32,904 bases of DNA, taken from contig JACOTG010000148.1 of assembly GCA_016178505.1 (NCBI GenBank), positions 1 through 32,904 of the forward strand. The letters run 5' to 3'. Shown here one piece after another: positions 7,520 through 15,391 of the stretch (the stretch's first letter is position 1; each line of letters begins with the position of its first letter). A program made the translations under genes and the position numbers. The notes under the pieces were generated by a model. It ran no database searches, had not been told where the DNA came from, and saw nothing but the letters and a program-made list of their open reading frames with translations. Source of the stretch: Planctomycetota bacterium (lineage in GTDB: Bacteria; Planctomycetota; JACOTG01).

Positions 7520-8611
7520 TCACAGCTCTTTCAGCCGCTGCGCGACGTCGTGTTCCCGCATCTTCTGTATCAAAGGCTCGATGTTGCCGTCGAGGATCGA
7601 CTCGATGTTGTGAAAGCTCTCGTTGATCCGGTGGTCGGTCACACGGTCTTGGGGAAAGTTGTACGTGCGGATGCGTTCGCTGCGGTCGCCGCTTCCGATC
7701 TGGCTCTTCCGCGACTTGTCGCGCGCCGCCTTCTGCTCGGACGTGATCTTCTCGTAGATCCGTGCCGCGAGCACGCGCATCGCCTTCGCGCGGTTCTTGT
7801 GCTGAGACGATTCGTCCTGGCACTGAACGATGATGCCGAGCGGTTCGTACGTGAGCCGCACGGCCGAGCTGGTCTTGTTCACGTTCTGCCCGCCGGGCCC
7901 CCCCGCGCGGTAGGTGTCCATCTTGATGTCTGAGGGGTTGATGTTGATCTCGACCTCTTCCACCTCCGGAAGGACGGCCACCGTCGCGGCCGAGGTGTGA
8001 ATGCGGCCCTGCGCTTCCGTCTCGGGAACGCGCTGAACGCGGTGGCCACCGCTCTCGTAGCGGAGCTTTCGGAAGACGCCCTCGCCGCTGACCGAGAAGA
8101 TCACTTCCTTGAATCCGCCGGCGTCGCTCGAGCTGCCTTCGAGCGGCTCGACCTTCCAGCCCTGCCTCTCGGCGTAGCGCTGGTACATGCGAAAGAGGTC
8201 GCCCGCGAACAGCGCCGCTTCGTCGCCGCCGACGCCCGCGCGGATCTCCACGATCGCGCCGCGGTTCGAGTCCTTGTCGTCGCCGACGAGCGTCTCTTTG
8301 ATCTGGTGGAGAAGCGAGAGACGTTTCGGCTCGAGCGCAGACAACTCCTCGCGTCCGAGCGCCAGCATGTCCTCGTCTGTTTCCTGAGCGAGGATCGACT
8401 TTGCGCCGGCCTCGCGGCTCACCAGCTCACGCCACTCGCGGAGCAGCGCGACCGGATGCTTCAGCCCGCCCAACTCCACGAGGATGGACCTATAGCGCGG
8501 CAGGTTGCTGATGACTTGCGGATCCTGGATCAGCGTTTCCAGCTCGGACTGGCGCTTGCCCATCTCCTCGAGCTTCTGGATGAGCGTGGCAACGCTCTTG
8601 TCCTCGAGCAT
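7520..8611 (-). CDS. prfA: Peptide chain release factor 1
   Basis: 363 residues from ATG 8611; a GTG three codons upstream (8620) is also possible. The domain order is that of class I release factors. The stop-codon recognition loop RVPETEAQGRIHTS carries the P-x-T form typical of RF1 (UAA/UAG), not the SPF tripeptide of RF2. The peptidyl-tRNA hydrolysis motif GGQ (about residue 241) lies in YRAGGPGGQNVNKTSSAVRL. No programmed frameshift of the RF2 type is present. The gene follows rpmE closely and precedes the zinc-ribbon gene and prmC. Confidence 0.96.
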   Translation of the reverse strand: MLEDKSVATLIQKLEEMGKRQSELETLIQDPQVISNLPRYRSILVELGGLKHPVALLREWRELVSREAGAKSILAQETDEDMLALGREELSALEPKRLSLLHQIKETLVGDDKDSNRGAIVEIRAGVGGDEAALFAGDLFRMYQRYAERQGWKVEPLEGSSSDAGGFKEVIFSVSGEGVFRKLRYESGGHRVQRVPETEAQGRIHTSAATVAVLPEVEEVEININPSDIKMDTYRAGGPGGQNVNKTSSAVRLTYEPLGIIVQCQDESSQHKNRAKAMRVLAARIYEKITSEQKAARDKSRKSQIGSGDRSERIRTYNFPQDRVTDHRINESFHNIESILDGNIEPLIQKMREHDVAQRLKEL

Positions 8612-8626
8612 CGGAGGCACGCGGGC

Positions 8627-8860
8627 TCAGTTCTGAGCGGGAGTCGCGGCGGTCGCCTCTCCGCCCTTTCGGTACTTGCGGTTGAACTTCTCGACGCGAC
8701 CCGCAGTGTCGACGAAGCGTTGCTTGCCCGTGTAGAACGGGTGGCACGCGGAGCAGATTTCGACGGCGATCTTCTCCTTCGTCGAGCGCGTCTTGAAGGT
8801 GTTCCCGCAACCGCAGATCACGGTCGCGTCCTTGTATGCGGGGTGAATGCCCTTCCTCAT
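8627..8860 (-). CDS. rpmE: 50S ribosomal protein L31, zinc-binding form
   Basis: 77 residues. [63 protein letters not shown] is L31 throughout. It has the cysteines (CGC near residue 17, CSAC near residue 37) of the zinc-containing C+ form. The C-terminal tail [12 protein letters not shown] is a little longer than usual. The ATG is preceded by GGAGG. It is the first gene of the rpmE-prfA-prmC unit, with its own promoter. Confidence 0.97.
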   Translation of the reverse strand: MRKGIHPAYKDATVICGCGNTFKTRSTKEKIAVEICSACHPFYTGKQRFVDTAGRVEKFNRKYRKGGEATAATPAQN

Positions 8861-8883
8861 GTCGTCGCCCTCCGTCGCGCGTG

Positions 8884-8902
8884 GCGGCCCGGTTCAGGCC
8901 GC
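8884..8902. promoter_or_regulatory. Hairpin in the rpmE leader
   Basis: GCGGCC and GGCCGC form a perfect 6-bp stem with a 7-nt loop in the 5' leader, just upstream of the rpmE ribosome-binding site. L31 leaders are often autoregulated in other bacteria. Here the role is only suggested by position. Confidence 0.3.
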
Positions 8903-8926
8903 ACGAGGCTGATTCGAAAACCCAAG

Positions 8927-8955
8927 AGTCTAGTGACGCTTCGCCCCCTTTGCAA
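8927..8955 (-). promoter_or_regulatory. Sigma-70-type promoter of the rpmE operon
   Basis: On the minus strand TTGCAA (8955-8950), a 17-bp spacer and TAGACT (8932-8927). It lies 67 bp upstream of the rpmE start and just past the end of the DUF192 gene. This separates the rpmE operon from the ffh operon. Confidence 0.6.
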
Positions 8956-8979
8956 TCGAAAACAGCATGGTCGATCGCG

Positions 8980-9561
8980 TCAGTAGCCCGAGTCGGGGAC
9001 GGGGTCGTGTTCCGCCGGAAGCTTGCGGACGAACTCGGGAATCTCGACCGCGTCGCCTTCCTTGATGTTGTGACCGGCGAACCAACTTTGGATCATCGCG
9101 AGCGCGTACCGAGCTGGCGAACTCGAGTAGGCGAACCCGCCCAAGCCCTCGTCTGACTCGGGATCCGTGTCCACGAGATCGGTGATCTTCCCGTCCTTGT
9201 CGATGAACGCGATCGTGAGAGGAAGAATCATGTTCGGCGTGTAGTAGCTCTGCTCCTTGTCGTCCGGATAGACGAACAGCATGCCATGGTCCTGCGGCAG
9301 CTCGCGGCGGTCCATGAGCCCTCGGGCCCGATCGCTCACGCGATAAGCCAACTCGACCTCGACGTCTCGATTTCCGACGCGAATCGTGGCAACGCCGGGT
9401 GCCGCAGGCGCCGCCGAGACGGGCGGGGCGCCGGCGCTCGACGTCGCGTCCGATTCCCCCGCGTGGCCGCAGCCGAACGCGGTCGCCGCGAACGCGGCAA
9501 CGACGAGTCCCCGGGACCATTGCTCGACGCGGCGATTCTCGCGCTCGTTCGTTCGTTTCAT
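8980..9561 (-). CDS. DUF192 family lipoprotein, copy 1
   Basis: 193 residues. A long basic N-region (MKRTNERENRRVEQWSRG) precedes a hydrophobic stretch and a lipobox-like TAFGC; ATG 9561 follows GGAGAGG. After an Ala/Pro linker, the DUF192 (UPF0127) domain runs from about residue 60: VELAYRVSDRARGLMDRRELPQDHGMLFVYPD ... MILPLTIAFIDKDGKITD ... RYALAMIQSWFAGHNIKEGDAVEIPE. The usual FWMKNT block of the family is changed to YYTPNM. The family is exported or membrane-anchored and of uncertain biochemical role. It is the last gene of the ffh-led series and lies 70 bp downstream of a second DUF192 gene. Confidence 0.82.
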   Translation of the reverse strand: MKRTNERENRRVEQWSRGLVVAAFAATAFGCGHAGESDATSSAGAPPVSAAPAAPGVATIRVGNRDVEVELAYRVSDRARGLMDRRELPQDHGMLFVYPDDKEQSYYTPNMILPLTIAFIDKDGKITDLVDTDPESDEGLGGFAYSSSPARYALAMIQSWFAGHNIKEGDAVEIPEFVRKLPAEHDPVPDSGY

Positions 9562-9631
9562 GACCTCTCCGTCCCCTTCACTCGACGTTTCGCGATTGTC
9601 GATCGCACCCGCCGCTCGCCGGCTCCCGCGA

Positions 9632-10144
9632 TCATTCCGGTTGGACGCGACGCACCTCGTCCGAGAATTCCACGTGGTCGCCCCCGACGATCCCGTGCTT
9701 CGCGAACCACCCCTTGTCCATCTCGAGCGCGTACTTCACCGGCTCGCTGGCGTCGTAGCCCGGCGGGCTCGGATCGCCCGCGGCGGGCGCCATCTCGAGG
9801 ATGTTCGCGATCCGCCCGTCCGACTTGATGTAGGCGATCGAGAGCGGCATGAAGCAGTTCTTCATCCAGAAGCTCTGCGGCAAGTCGGTCTTGAAGACGA
9901 ACAGCATCCCCGTGTCGGTCGGCAGCTCGGTGCGGTACATCAGCCCCTTCATGCGCTGGTCGTTCCGGTAGACGATCTCGGCGTGCGCGGTCGCGGTCTT
10001 GCCCGGGAACGTCACCGTCGCCCATTCGCCCGGCGGAACGGCCGGTTCGAGGTGTTCGCGACGACTGCACTGCGAGAAGACGATGGCGCCGAGCGCCAGC
10101 AAGGCCACCACCAAAGCGAGCGGAACCCATCGAACGCTTTTCAT
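9632..10144 (-). CDS. DUF192 family exported protein, copy 2
   Basis: 170 residues from ATG 10144, which overlaps the maf stop as ATGA. The N-terminus is a signal anchor or lipoprotein signal (WVPLALVVALLALGAIVFSQCSRR, Cys at residue 26). The DUF192 domain is canonical: IVYRNDQRMKGLMYRTELPTDTGMLFVF ... SFWMKNCFMPLSIAYIKSDGRIANILEM ... VKYALEMDKGWFAKHGIVGGDHVEF. It keeps the FWMKN block that copy 1 lacks, so it is probably the ancestral form of the pair. The function of the family is not established. Confidence 0.85.
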   Translation of the reverse strand: MKSVRWVPLALVVALLALGAIVFSQCSRREHLEPAVPPGEWATVTFPGKTATAHAEIVYRNDQRMKGLMYRTELPTDTGMLFVFKTDLPQSFWMKNCFMPLSIAYIKSDGRIANILEMAPAAGDPSPPGYDASEPVKYALEMDKGWFAKHGIVGGDHVEFSDEVRRVQPE

Positions 10145-10767
10145 GGTCGTTCGCTTCCTTTCGCCGTGCGAGGCACCGCGATCCCGAACTCGGCCAGCAG
10201 CGGCAGCACGCGCTCGATCGGCAAGCCGACGACGTTCGAGTGGCTCCCGTCCACGCGCTCGACGAATCGCTCGCCGCGCTCCTGGATCGCGTACGCACCC
10301 GCCTTGTCCATCGGCTCGCCCGACGCGACGTACGCGCGAATGTCGTCGTCCGCGAGCGCTTTGATCTGAACCCTCGATTCCTCGACGGCATCGCGGCGGC
10401 GGCCCGACGGAACGTCGAGCATCGTGACCGCGGTCACGACGTGGTGGCAGCGGCCGGAGAGTCGCTTCAGGATCTCGATCGCGTGCGCCGGATCGCGCGG
10501 CTTGCCGATGATCTCGCCGTCGAGGACGACGATCGTGTCTGCGGCGAGGTAGACGCCCGGCCCGCGCGCTGCGGCTGCCTCCGCCTTTGCGGCCGCGAGG
10601 CGGGCTGCGCACTGCGCCGGTTTCTCGCCAGGCGCAGGCGTCTCGTCCACGTCGGTCACGACCTGACGAAACGCGACGCCGAGCGACTCGAGGATGCGGC
10701 GCCTTCGCTCCGACCCGCTCGCGAGCACGAGCCGAGTGGCCGTCGTCGTCGCGGGGTCGCCGGTCAT
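10141..10767 (-). CDS. maf: Maf-like nucleoside triphosphate pyrophosphatase
   Basis: 208 residues from ATG 10767, which lies 11 bp after the upstream TAG. The N-terminal LVLASGSERRRRILESLGVAF matches the Maf signature (LASxSPRRxxLL). AADTIVVLDGEIIGKP carries the catalytic Asp, and YAIQERGERFVERVDGSHSNVVGLPIERVLPLLAEFGI is the typical C-terminal block. Maf proteins hydrolyse dTTP/UTP or modified nucleotides to the monophosphate, removing non-canonical nucleotides. Subfamily specificity cannot be fixed by eye. It is translationally coupled (ATGA) to the DUF192 gene and sits in the ffh-led operon. Confidence 0.92.
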   Translation of the reverse strand: MTGDPATTTATRLVLASGSERRRRILESLGVAFRQVVTDVDETPAPGEKPAQCAARLAAAKAEAAAARGPGVYLAADTIVVLDGEIIGKPRDPAHAIEILKRLSGRCHHVVTAVTMLDVPSGRRRDAVEESRVQIKALADDDIRAYVASGEPMDKAGAYAIQERGERFVERVDGSHSNVVGLPIERVLPLLAEFGIAVPRTAKGSERP

Positions 10768-10778
10768 GGCATTGCGGA

Positions 10779-11474
10779 CTACGAAGTCGCCTTCGCGCGT
10801 TTCGCGCTCCGGTTGCTCGGGCAGAGATCGGAGATCTCGCATTCCGGGCAATTCGGTGGGTTCACCAGGCAGATGGTCTCGGCATGGTGGACGAGGAGGT
10901 TGTAGATGCGCGGGAGATCCTTCCCGGCGAACATCTCGTCGAGCGCCTCGGAAATCCGCTTCGGCGTCATGCCACGATCCGTGAACACCGCTCGACGCAC
11001 GAGCCTCTGGAGGCTCGGGTTCGCGTCGAATTTCGGTTCTGGCATCAGGAGGATGAAGATCGTCGCCGCGATCCACGGGTTGACGCCCGTCAGGCCGGCG
11101 AGAAAGCGAAGCGCGCGCTCCGAGTCCATCTCCTTCAAGAACGCGAGCGTGATCTTGTTCTTGTCGGCGAAGAGCTTCGCGAGGACTCCGCGGATCGCTC
11201 GCGCCTTCTGTTCGGCGGTCTCGGCGTCGGGCATCTTCATCGCCGCGCGGATCTCGGGAATGCTCGAGACCCGGACCTCGTTCCAATCGACGAACTCCTT
11301 GCGCAGGCTCTGGAGGCTCTTGTCGGCAGCCTCGCGACCGACCCCCTCCTGCAGAACCAGGAACAGGAGTTGGTCGAGGAGCGGTTCGTCCCCGGTGAGG
11401 AGCGACGGCCGACCGTACGCCTTCTCCAGTCGCGCGAGGATCTGCCGCAGCTTCTCTTGACGATTGACGGCCAT
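10779..11474 (-). CDS. Endonuclease III-like HhH-GPD protein lacking the catalytic lysine
   Basis: 231 residues. The C-terminal iron-sulfur motif is exact: C202-X6-C209-X2-C212-X5-C218. The helix-hairpin-helix is LAGLTGVNPWIAATIF (125-140), followed by KFDANPSLQRLVRRAVF, where Asp150 aligns with the catalytic Asp of the family. In endonuclease III the hairpin reads LPGVGRKTANVV and its Lys does the base displacement; here that position is Trp. MutY has Ser there. So the protein could be a monofunctional glycosylase, a lesion or structure binder, or inactive. It follows rpsP by 27 bp in the ffh operon. Confidence 0.85.
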   Translation of the reverse strand: MAVNRQEKLRQILARLEKAYGRPSLLTGDEPLLDQLLFLVLQEGVGREAADKSLQSLRKEFVDWNEVRVSSIPEIRAAMKMPDAETAEQKARAIRGVLAKLFADKNKITLAFLKEMDSERALRFLAGLTGVNPWIAATIFILLMPEPKFDANPSLQRLVRRAVFTDRGMTPKRISEALDEMFAGKDLPRIYNLLVHHAETICLVNPPNCPECEISDLCPSNRSAKRAKATS

Positions 11475-11501
11475 CAGCGGGACTCCTTCCGCATCACCAC
11501 G

Positions 11502-11765
11502 TCAGACCTTCGCCTCCGTCTCGACCGGGACGTTCTTCAAGAGGTTCTTCACCTGAGCCGAGGGCTGGGCGCCGAGCTTCACCCAGTGCTCGATGCGGGC
11601 GCGGTCGAGGACCACGCGGCCCTTGTTCTCCTTCATGATCGGGTCGTAGTGGCCGACGATCTCGAGCGTGCGCCCGTCCCGCCCCGTTCTCGAGTCGAAC
11701 ACCGCGACCCGGAAGTAGGGCCGGTTCTTTCGGCCGATCCTCTTCAATCGAATCTTCACGGACAT
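11502..11765 (-). CDS. rpsP: 30S ribosomal protein S16
   Basis: 87 residues. MSVKIRLKRIGRKNRPYFRVAVFDSRTGRDGRTLEIVGHYDPIM is S16 from end to end, followed by the helical segment RIEHWVKLGAQPSAQVKNLL. The ATG has GAGGTG upstream. It directly follows ffh, the common ffh-rpsP pairing. The usual next genes rimM, trmD and rplS are absent, and an endonuclease III-like gene takes their place. Confidence 0.97.
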   Translation of the reverse strand: MSVKIRLKRIGRKNRPYFRVAVFDSRTGRDGRTLEIVGHYDPIMKENKGRVVLDRARIEHWVKLGAQPSAQVKNLLKNVPVETEAKV

Positions 11766-11816
11766 GCGTTCACCTCCGACTCCGTTTGAGCCCCGGCGAC
11801 CTCCGCCGCGGCGAGT

Positions 11817-13220
11817 TCATCTCTTCGGGCCTCCGAGCCCTCCCTGGAACTTCCGAAACGCCTCCGAATCCGGCCCACCTTTCCCCTTGAGCTTGGCGAA
11901 CTGCGCCATCTTCGCGCGGCCGAGCTTGCCGCCCATCATCCCCTTCATCTGCTTCATCATCTTCCGCATTTGCTGGAAGTCGCGAAGCAGTTGGTTGACG
12001 GCCTCGACGGAAGTGCCGGATCCCTGTGCGACGCGTTTGCGGCGGCTGCCGTTGAACAGCTCGGGGTGCAGCCGCTCGGTGATGGTCATCGACTGCACGA
12101 TCGCCTCGATGCGGCCGATGTCCTTGTCGTCGACGTCGACGCCTTTCAGCTGCGAGCCGAGGCCCGGGATCATGGAGAGGATGTCCTTCATCTTCCCCAT
12201 CTTCTTCACCTGCTGCATCATCTCCAGGAAGTCGACGAACGTGAACTGATCTTTCATGAAGGCTTCGGCAGCCTTCTCGACCTTGCCCTGCTCGAGCGAC
12301 GCCTGCGCCTTCTCGACGAGCGTGATCACGTCGCCCATGCCGAGGATGCGGCTCGCCATGCGATCCGGGTGGAACTCGTCGAACTCGTCGAGCTTCTCGC
12401 CGAGTCCCACGAACTTGATCGGCTTCCCGGTGACCGCCTTGACGCTCATCGCCGCGCCGCCGCGCGCATCGCCGTCGAGCTTCGTGAGGACGACCCCCGT
12501 GAGCGGGAGCTGCGCGTGGAACGCGCTCGCCGAGTTGACGGCGTCCTGTCCGGTCATCGCGTCGCAGACGAGGAAGATCTCGTCGGGCTTGGTGCGGTCG
12601 GCGACCTCCTTCACTTCCTGCATGAGCGCGGCGTCGATGTGAAGGCGGCCGGCGGTGTCGAGGATCACGACGTCGCGGTCCGTCTCCTTCGCGTGGCCGA
12701 TCGCGCGCTCGCAGATCTTCGGCGGACGGCCCGACGGCTCCGCGTAGACCGGAACGCCGAGGTCCTTGCCGAGCACTTGGAGCTGCTGGATCGCCGCCGG
12801 GCGTTGCACGTCGGCAGCGACGAGGAGCGGGCGCTTGCCCTTCTTCACGAGGTACTTGGCGAGCTTTCCGCACGTCGTCGTCTTGCCCGAGCCCTGGAGG
12901 CCGGCCATCAGGATCACGGTGGGCCCGCTCGACTGCCAGTGGATATAGCCGTCGGTCGGCCCCATCAGCGCGACCAGCTCGTCGTGGACGATCTTCACGA
13001 TCTGCTGTCCGGGCCGGATGCTCTCGATCACTTCCTTGCCGACGGCCTTCGCCGTCACCGAGGCGATGAAGTCCTTGGCGACCTTGAAGTTGACGTCCGC
13101 CTCGAGGAGGGCCTGCCGCACTTCGCGGAGTCCTTCCTGGATGTTCGCCTCGGTGAGCTTGCCCCTCGAGGTGAGACGGGAGAACGCCGCCGTCAGCTTT
13201 TCGGTGATCGACTCGAACAT
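11817..13220 (-). CDS. ffh: Signal recognition particle protein Ffh
   Basis: 467 residues from ATG 13220. An upstream in-frame extension reads through the promoter and is rejected. The N domain begins MFESITEKLTAAFSRL. The NG GTPase has GLQGSGKTTTCGKL (107-120), DTAGRLHID and TKLDGDARGG. The M domain carries the RNA- and signal-binding methionine-rich helices, with MRKMMKQMKGMMGGKLGRAKMAQF near the C-terminus. Ffh with 4.5S RNA targets nascent membrane and secretory proteins to FtsY at the membrane. It leads a minus-strand series ffh-rpsP-endonuclease-maf-DUF192-DUF192. Confidence 0.97.
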   Translation of the reverse strand: MFESITEKLTAAFSRLTSRGKLTEANIQEGLREVRQALLEADVNFKVAKDFIASVTAKAVGKEVIESIRPGQQIVKIVHDELVALMGPTDGYIHWQSSGPTVILMAGLQGSGKTTTCGKLAKYLVKKGKRPLLVAADVQRPAAIQQLQVLGKDLGVPVYAEPSGRPPKICERAIGHAKETDRDVVILDTAGRLHIDAALMQEVKEVADRTKPDEIFLVCDAMTGQDAVNSASAFHAQLPLTGVVLTKLDGDARGGAAMSVKAVTGKPIKFVGLGEKLDEFDEFHPDRMASRILGMGDVITLVEKAQASLEQGKVEKAAEAFMKDQFTFVDFLEMMQQVKKMGKMKDILSMIPGLGSQLKGVDVDDKDIGRIEAIVQSMTITERLHPELFNGSRRKRVAQGSGTSVEAVNQLLRDFQQMRKMMKQMKGMMGGKLGRAKMAQFAKLKGKGGPDSEAFRKFQGGLGGPKR

Positions 13221-13266
13221 GGACTCCACGATTGGCGAGTTGCAATCGGCCAGTGGAAAACGCATG

Positions 13267-13295
13267 AGGATAGGGGGGCGTCTCCGGGGTGTCAA
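13267..13295 (-). promoter_or_regulatory. Strong sigma-70-type promoter of ffh
   Basis: On the minus strand a consensus TTGACA (13295-13290), a 17-bp spacer and TATCCT (13272-13267). It lies 46 bp upstream of the ffh ATG and confirms the start chosen at 13220. Confidence 0.7.
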
Positions 13296-13408
13296 GGAAG
13301 CGAACGTCTCCATGCCAAGGGACGACGAGGCAGTTTCGTTTCCGGCGACGAAGGGCCACCGCGTTTCAGTTCGCGCCTCGTTGCGCCGATTGGGTTTGGA
13401 TTCGCCCA

Positions 13409-13738
13409 ATGGGATCGCCCAACGGATCCCTTTCGGCCTGGATCGGCGTCGTCGCGATCGGATGGGTCTCGTCCGCCGCCGCCCAGGACGGCGCCGACTC
13501 GCGCAACCAAGACAAATACCTCGAGCGTCGAGTCGAGGACGTCGAGCGAATGAACGAAAAGATGAAGCGGCGGCTCGACGACCTCGAAGAGAAGTCGACC
13601 TCGACCGATTCGAACGCGTCCGAGAAAGAGTCTCAGGTTTCCGGTCTCGGAATCGCCTTCCACTATGGCGAGGTGCAGACGACCTTTCAGATCTTCGGCG
13701 AGTACGGATTTCACGCCCGACATATTTTTATTTCTTGA
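13409..13738 (+). CDS. Small exported coiled-coil protein, probable gene remnant
   Basis: 109 codons from ATG 13409. WIGVVAIGWVSSAAAQDG reads as a signal peptide with an AAA-Q cleavage site, although the N-region has no basic residue. KYLERRVEDVERMNEKMKRRLDDLEEK is a strong coiled coil. After a Ser-rich linker, VSGLGIAFHYGEVQTTFQIFGEYGF looks like the first beta strands of an outer-membrane barrel. It then stops abruptly in an AT-rich tract (HARHIFIS). A trimeric coiled coil plus barrel is common in porins, so this may be the 5' remnant of a larger gene. No other gene is visible between ffh and the ArsR gene. Confidence 0.4.
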   Translation: MGSPNGSLSAWIGVVAIGWVSSAAAQDGADSRNQDKYLERRVEDVERMNEKMKRRLDDLEEKSTSTDSNASEKESQVSGLGIAFHYGEVQTTFQIFGEYGFHARHIFIS

Positions 13739-13763
13739 CAATAATACTTGTCGGTAATAAAAG
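13735..13763 (+). promoter_or_regulatory. Promoter and candidate operator of the ArsR-SRPBCC operon
   Basis: Consensus TTGACA (13735-13740), a 17-bp spacer and TAAAAG (13758-13763) in an AT-rich island. An inverted repeat GACAA-N6-TTGTC (13737-13752) overlaps the -35 and spacer, a good position for autorepression by the winged-helix regulator encoded just downstream. Confidence 0.5.
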
Positions 13764-13795
13764 TGTCACCTTCGAGCTGCTTCTGGAGGAACGAG

Positions 13796-14416
13796 ATGAT
13801 CGAACGACCGCGCGTGCATCTTCTCGGAGCCGAGGGCGCCGCTGCCGTGCTCCACCCGCTTCGCCGTCGAATCCTCGAGGGGCTGAACGAGCCCGACTCC
13901 GCGTCGGGACTGTCGAAGCGCCTCGGCCTCGCGCGGCAAAAGATCAACTACCACCTGCGAGAACTGGAGCGCGAAGGACTGCTCGAGCTCGTCGAAGAGC
14001 GGAAGAAGGGCAACTGCGTCGAGCGGCTCGTGCGCGCCACCGCGCGTGCGTTCGTCCTGAACCCGGCGGCGCTCGGCGCGCTCGGGGCCGACCCCGAACA
14101 GATCGAAGACCGCTTCTCCTCCGCCTATCTCGTCGCCGTCGCGTCGCAGGCAATCCACGACGTCGCCGTGCTGCGAGAACGGGCGGCGAAGGCTGACAAG
14201 AAGCTCGCGACGTTCACGATGCAGACCGAAGTGCGGTTCGCTTCCGCCGAGGAGCGCCGCGCCTTCACCGAAGAGTTGGCAAACGTCGTCGCCAAGCTGG
14301 CGGCGCGCTATCACGACGAAAAGGCGCCGGGCGGCCGGCGCTTCCGATTCGTCGTCGGAGGGTACCCCGCGCTCGCGAGCGAGCGACGATCGTCCACGGG
14401 AAAGGAGAACCATTGA
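13796..14416 (+). CDS. ArsR-family winged-helix transcriptional regulator
   Basis: 206 residues from ATG 13796, preceded by GGAGG; an upstream in-frame extension is unlikely. The HTH spans about residues 15-80: AAVLHPLRRRILEGLNEPDSASGLSKRLGLARQKINYHLRELEREGLLELVEERKKGNCVERLVRATAR. This is the ArsR/SmtB wing pattern, without the usual metal-binding cysteines. The C-terminal half (SAYLVAVASQAIHDVAVLRERAAKADKKLATFTMQTEVRFASAEERRAFTEEL) is helical and could bind a small molecule or dimerise. It is coupled to the SRPBCC gene. ArsR-SRPBCC pairs of this kind are frequent, with the regulator usually repressing its own operon. Confidence 0.85.
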   Translation: MIERPRVHLLGAEGAAAVLHPLRRRILEGLNEPDSASGLSKRLGLARQKINYHLRELEREGLLELVEERKKGNCVERLVRATARAFVLNPAALGALGADPEQIEDRFSSAYLVAVASQAIHDVAVLRERAAKADKKLATFTMQTEVRFASAEERRAFTEELANVVAKLAARYHDEKAPGGRRFRFVVGGYPALASERRSSTGKENH

Positions 14417-14418
14417 CC

Positions 14419-15264
14419 ATGACCGAGAAGCCGGCGAAGTCCGAATCGCGAACGATCGACACGACGCTCGACATCAAAGCCCCGCCCGAAGCCGTGTGGA
14501 AGGCGCTCACCGATCCGCGCGAACTCGAGCGCTGGTTCCCGCTCTTGTCGCGCGTGAAGCCGGGAGTCGGCGGCTCGATCTTCATCTCGTGGGGAGCGCC
14601 GTGGGAAGGCGAGGGCCAGATCGAGATCTGGGAGCCGGGCAAGCACCTCCGCACGACGTGGCCCTTCCACGCGCCCGAGAAAGGGGCGTCGCCGCTCGCG
14701 ACCGACTACTTCATCGAGGGCAAGGGCGGCGTGACGCGCTTGCGGCTCGTGCACTCGGGCTTCGGCTCGGGCGCCGGCTGGGACGGCGAGTACGACGGCA
14801 CGCGACGCGGGTGGCAGTTCGAGCTTCGAAGCCTGCGCCACTATCTCGAGAAGCATCGCGGCGAGGACCGCGCGGTTGCGCTCGCGGCGCACCAGATCCC
14901 GATGGCGCCGGCGGATGCGTGGCCGCGCCTCGTGAGCCGCGAAGGCCTCGTCGCCGAGGGCTCGATCGCCGGCCTCGGCGAAGGCGATCGCTACGCCGTG
15001 CGCACGGCGGCGGGCGACGATCTTCGCGGCATCGTGTGCGTCTCGAACCCGCCGACCGACTTCTCGGGCACCGTCGAGAACGTGGGCGATTCGCTCTGGC
15101 GCGTCGCAATCGAGAAGTACCCGAGCGGAAACGAAATCTGGCTGTGGCTTTCCGCGTACGGCGAAGCGCGCGAGCAACTCCCAGCGATCCGCGAGCGCTG
15201 GAGCGCCCTCCTCGCGCGCCTCTTCCCCGACGGCAAGCCCGTGCATCGCGGCCTCCCCGGCTAA
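14419..15264 (+). CDS. SRPBCC (AHSA1/START-like) domain protein
   Basis: 281 residues from ATG 14419. A TTG at 14413 is better spaced from AAAGGAG and would overlap the regulator stop as TTGA, so the start is ambiguous. Residues 10-150 form an SRPBCC fold: TLDIKAPPEAVWKALTDPRELERWFP ... GQIEIWEPGKHLRTTW ... GGVTRLRLVHSGFGSGAGWDGEYDGTRRGWQFELRSLRHYLEKH, the AHSA1 pattern. Residues 160-281 may be a second, diverged copy (ADAWPRLVSREGL ... LPAIRERWSALLARLFP). The family binds hydrophobic ligands or acts on aromatic compounds; the ligand here is unknown. The stop codon lies in a 32-bp repeat unit. Confidence 0.85.
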   Translation: MTEKPAKSESRTIDTTLDIKAPPEAVWKALTDPRELERWFPLLSRVKPGVGGSIFISWGAPWEGEGQIEIWEPGKHLRTTWPFHAPEKGASPLATDYFIEGKGGVTRLRLVHSGFGSGAGWDGEYDGTRRGWQFELRSLRHYLEKHRGEDRAVALAAHQIPMAPADAWPRLVSREGLVAEGSIAGLGEGDRYAVRTAAGDDLRGIVCVSNPPTDFSGTVENVGDSLWRVAIEKYPSGNEIWLWLSAYGEAREQLPAIRERWSALLARLFPDGKPVHRGLPG

Positions 15265-15288
15265 TGGGGTCAGACCCCTTTCGACGGA
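15257..15288 (+). repeat. 32-bp palindromic unit U1
   Basis: Begins CCGGCTAA, whose TAA is the stop codon of the SRPBCC gene. The core is GGGGTC-A-GACCCC and the unit ends CGACGGA. It is the same length as the other four units, with its palindrome in the same place. Confidence 0.85.
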
Positions 15289-15391
15289 ACGAATCGTCGG
15301 TGGCGCACTCGAGCCACCTCGCCAAGCTCTTCACCTGATCGCCGCGCGACGAGGCGCGCACTTGACCGGGCATTTCCCTCTTCGAGCAATT

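Noticed and set aside
7520..8611. Release factor 2 with programmed frameshift
   Set aside because: The recognition loop is the RF1 P-x-T form, and the frame is continuous without an early in-frame UGA.
13289..13408. Extension of the 13409 ORF to an upstream start
   Set aside because: The extra residues are Arg-rich and would bury the signal peptide, and the segment includes the start side of the ffh promoter region.
11970..13553. Long plus-strand open frame opposite ffh
   Set aside because: It is antisense to the unmistakable ffh gene and has no recognisable motif.
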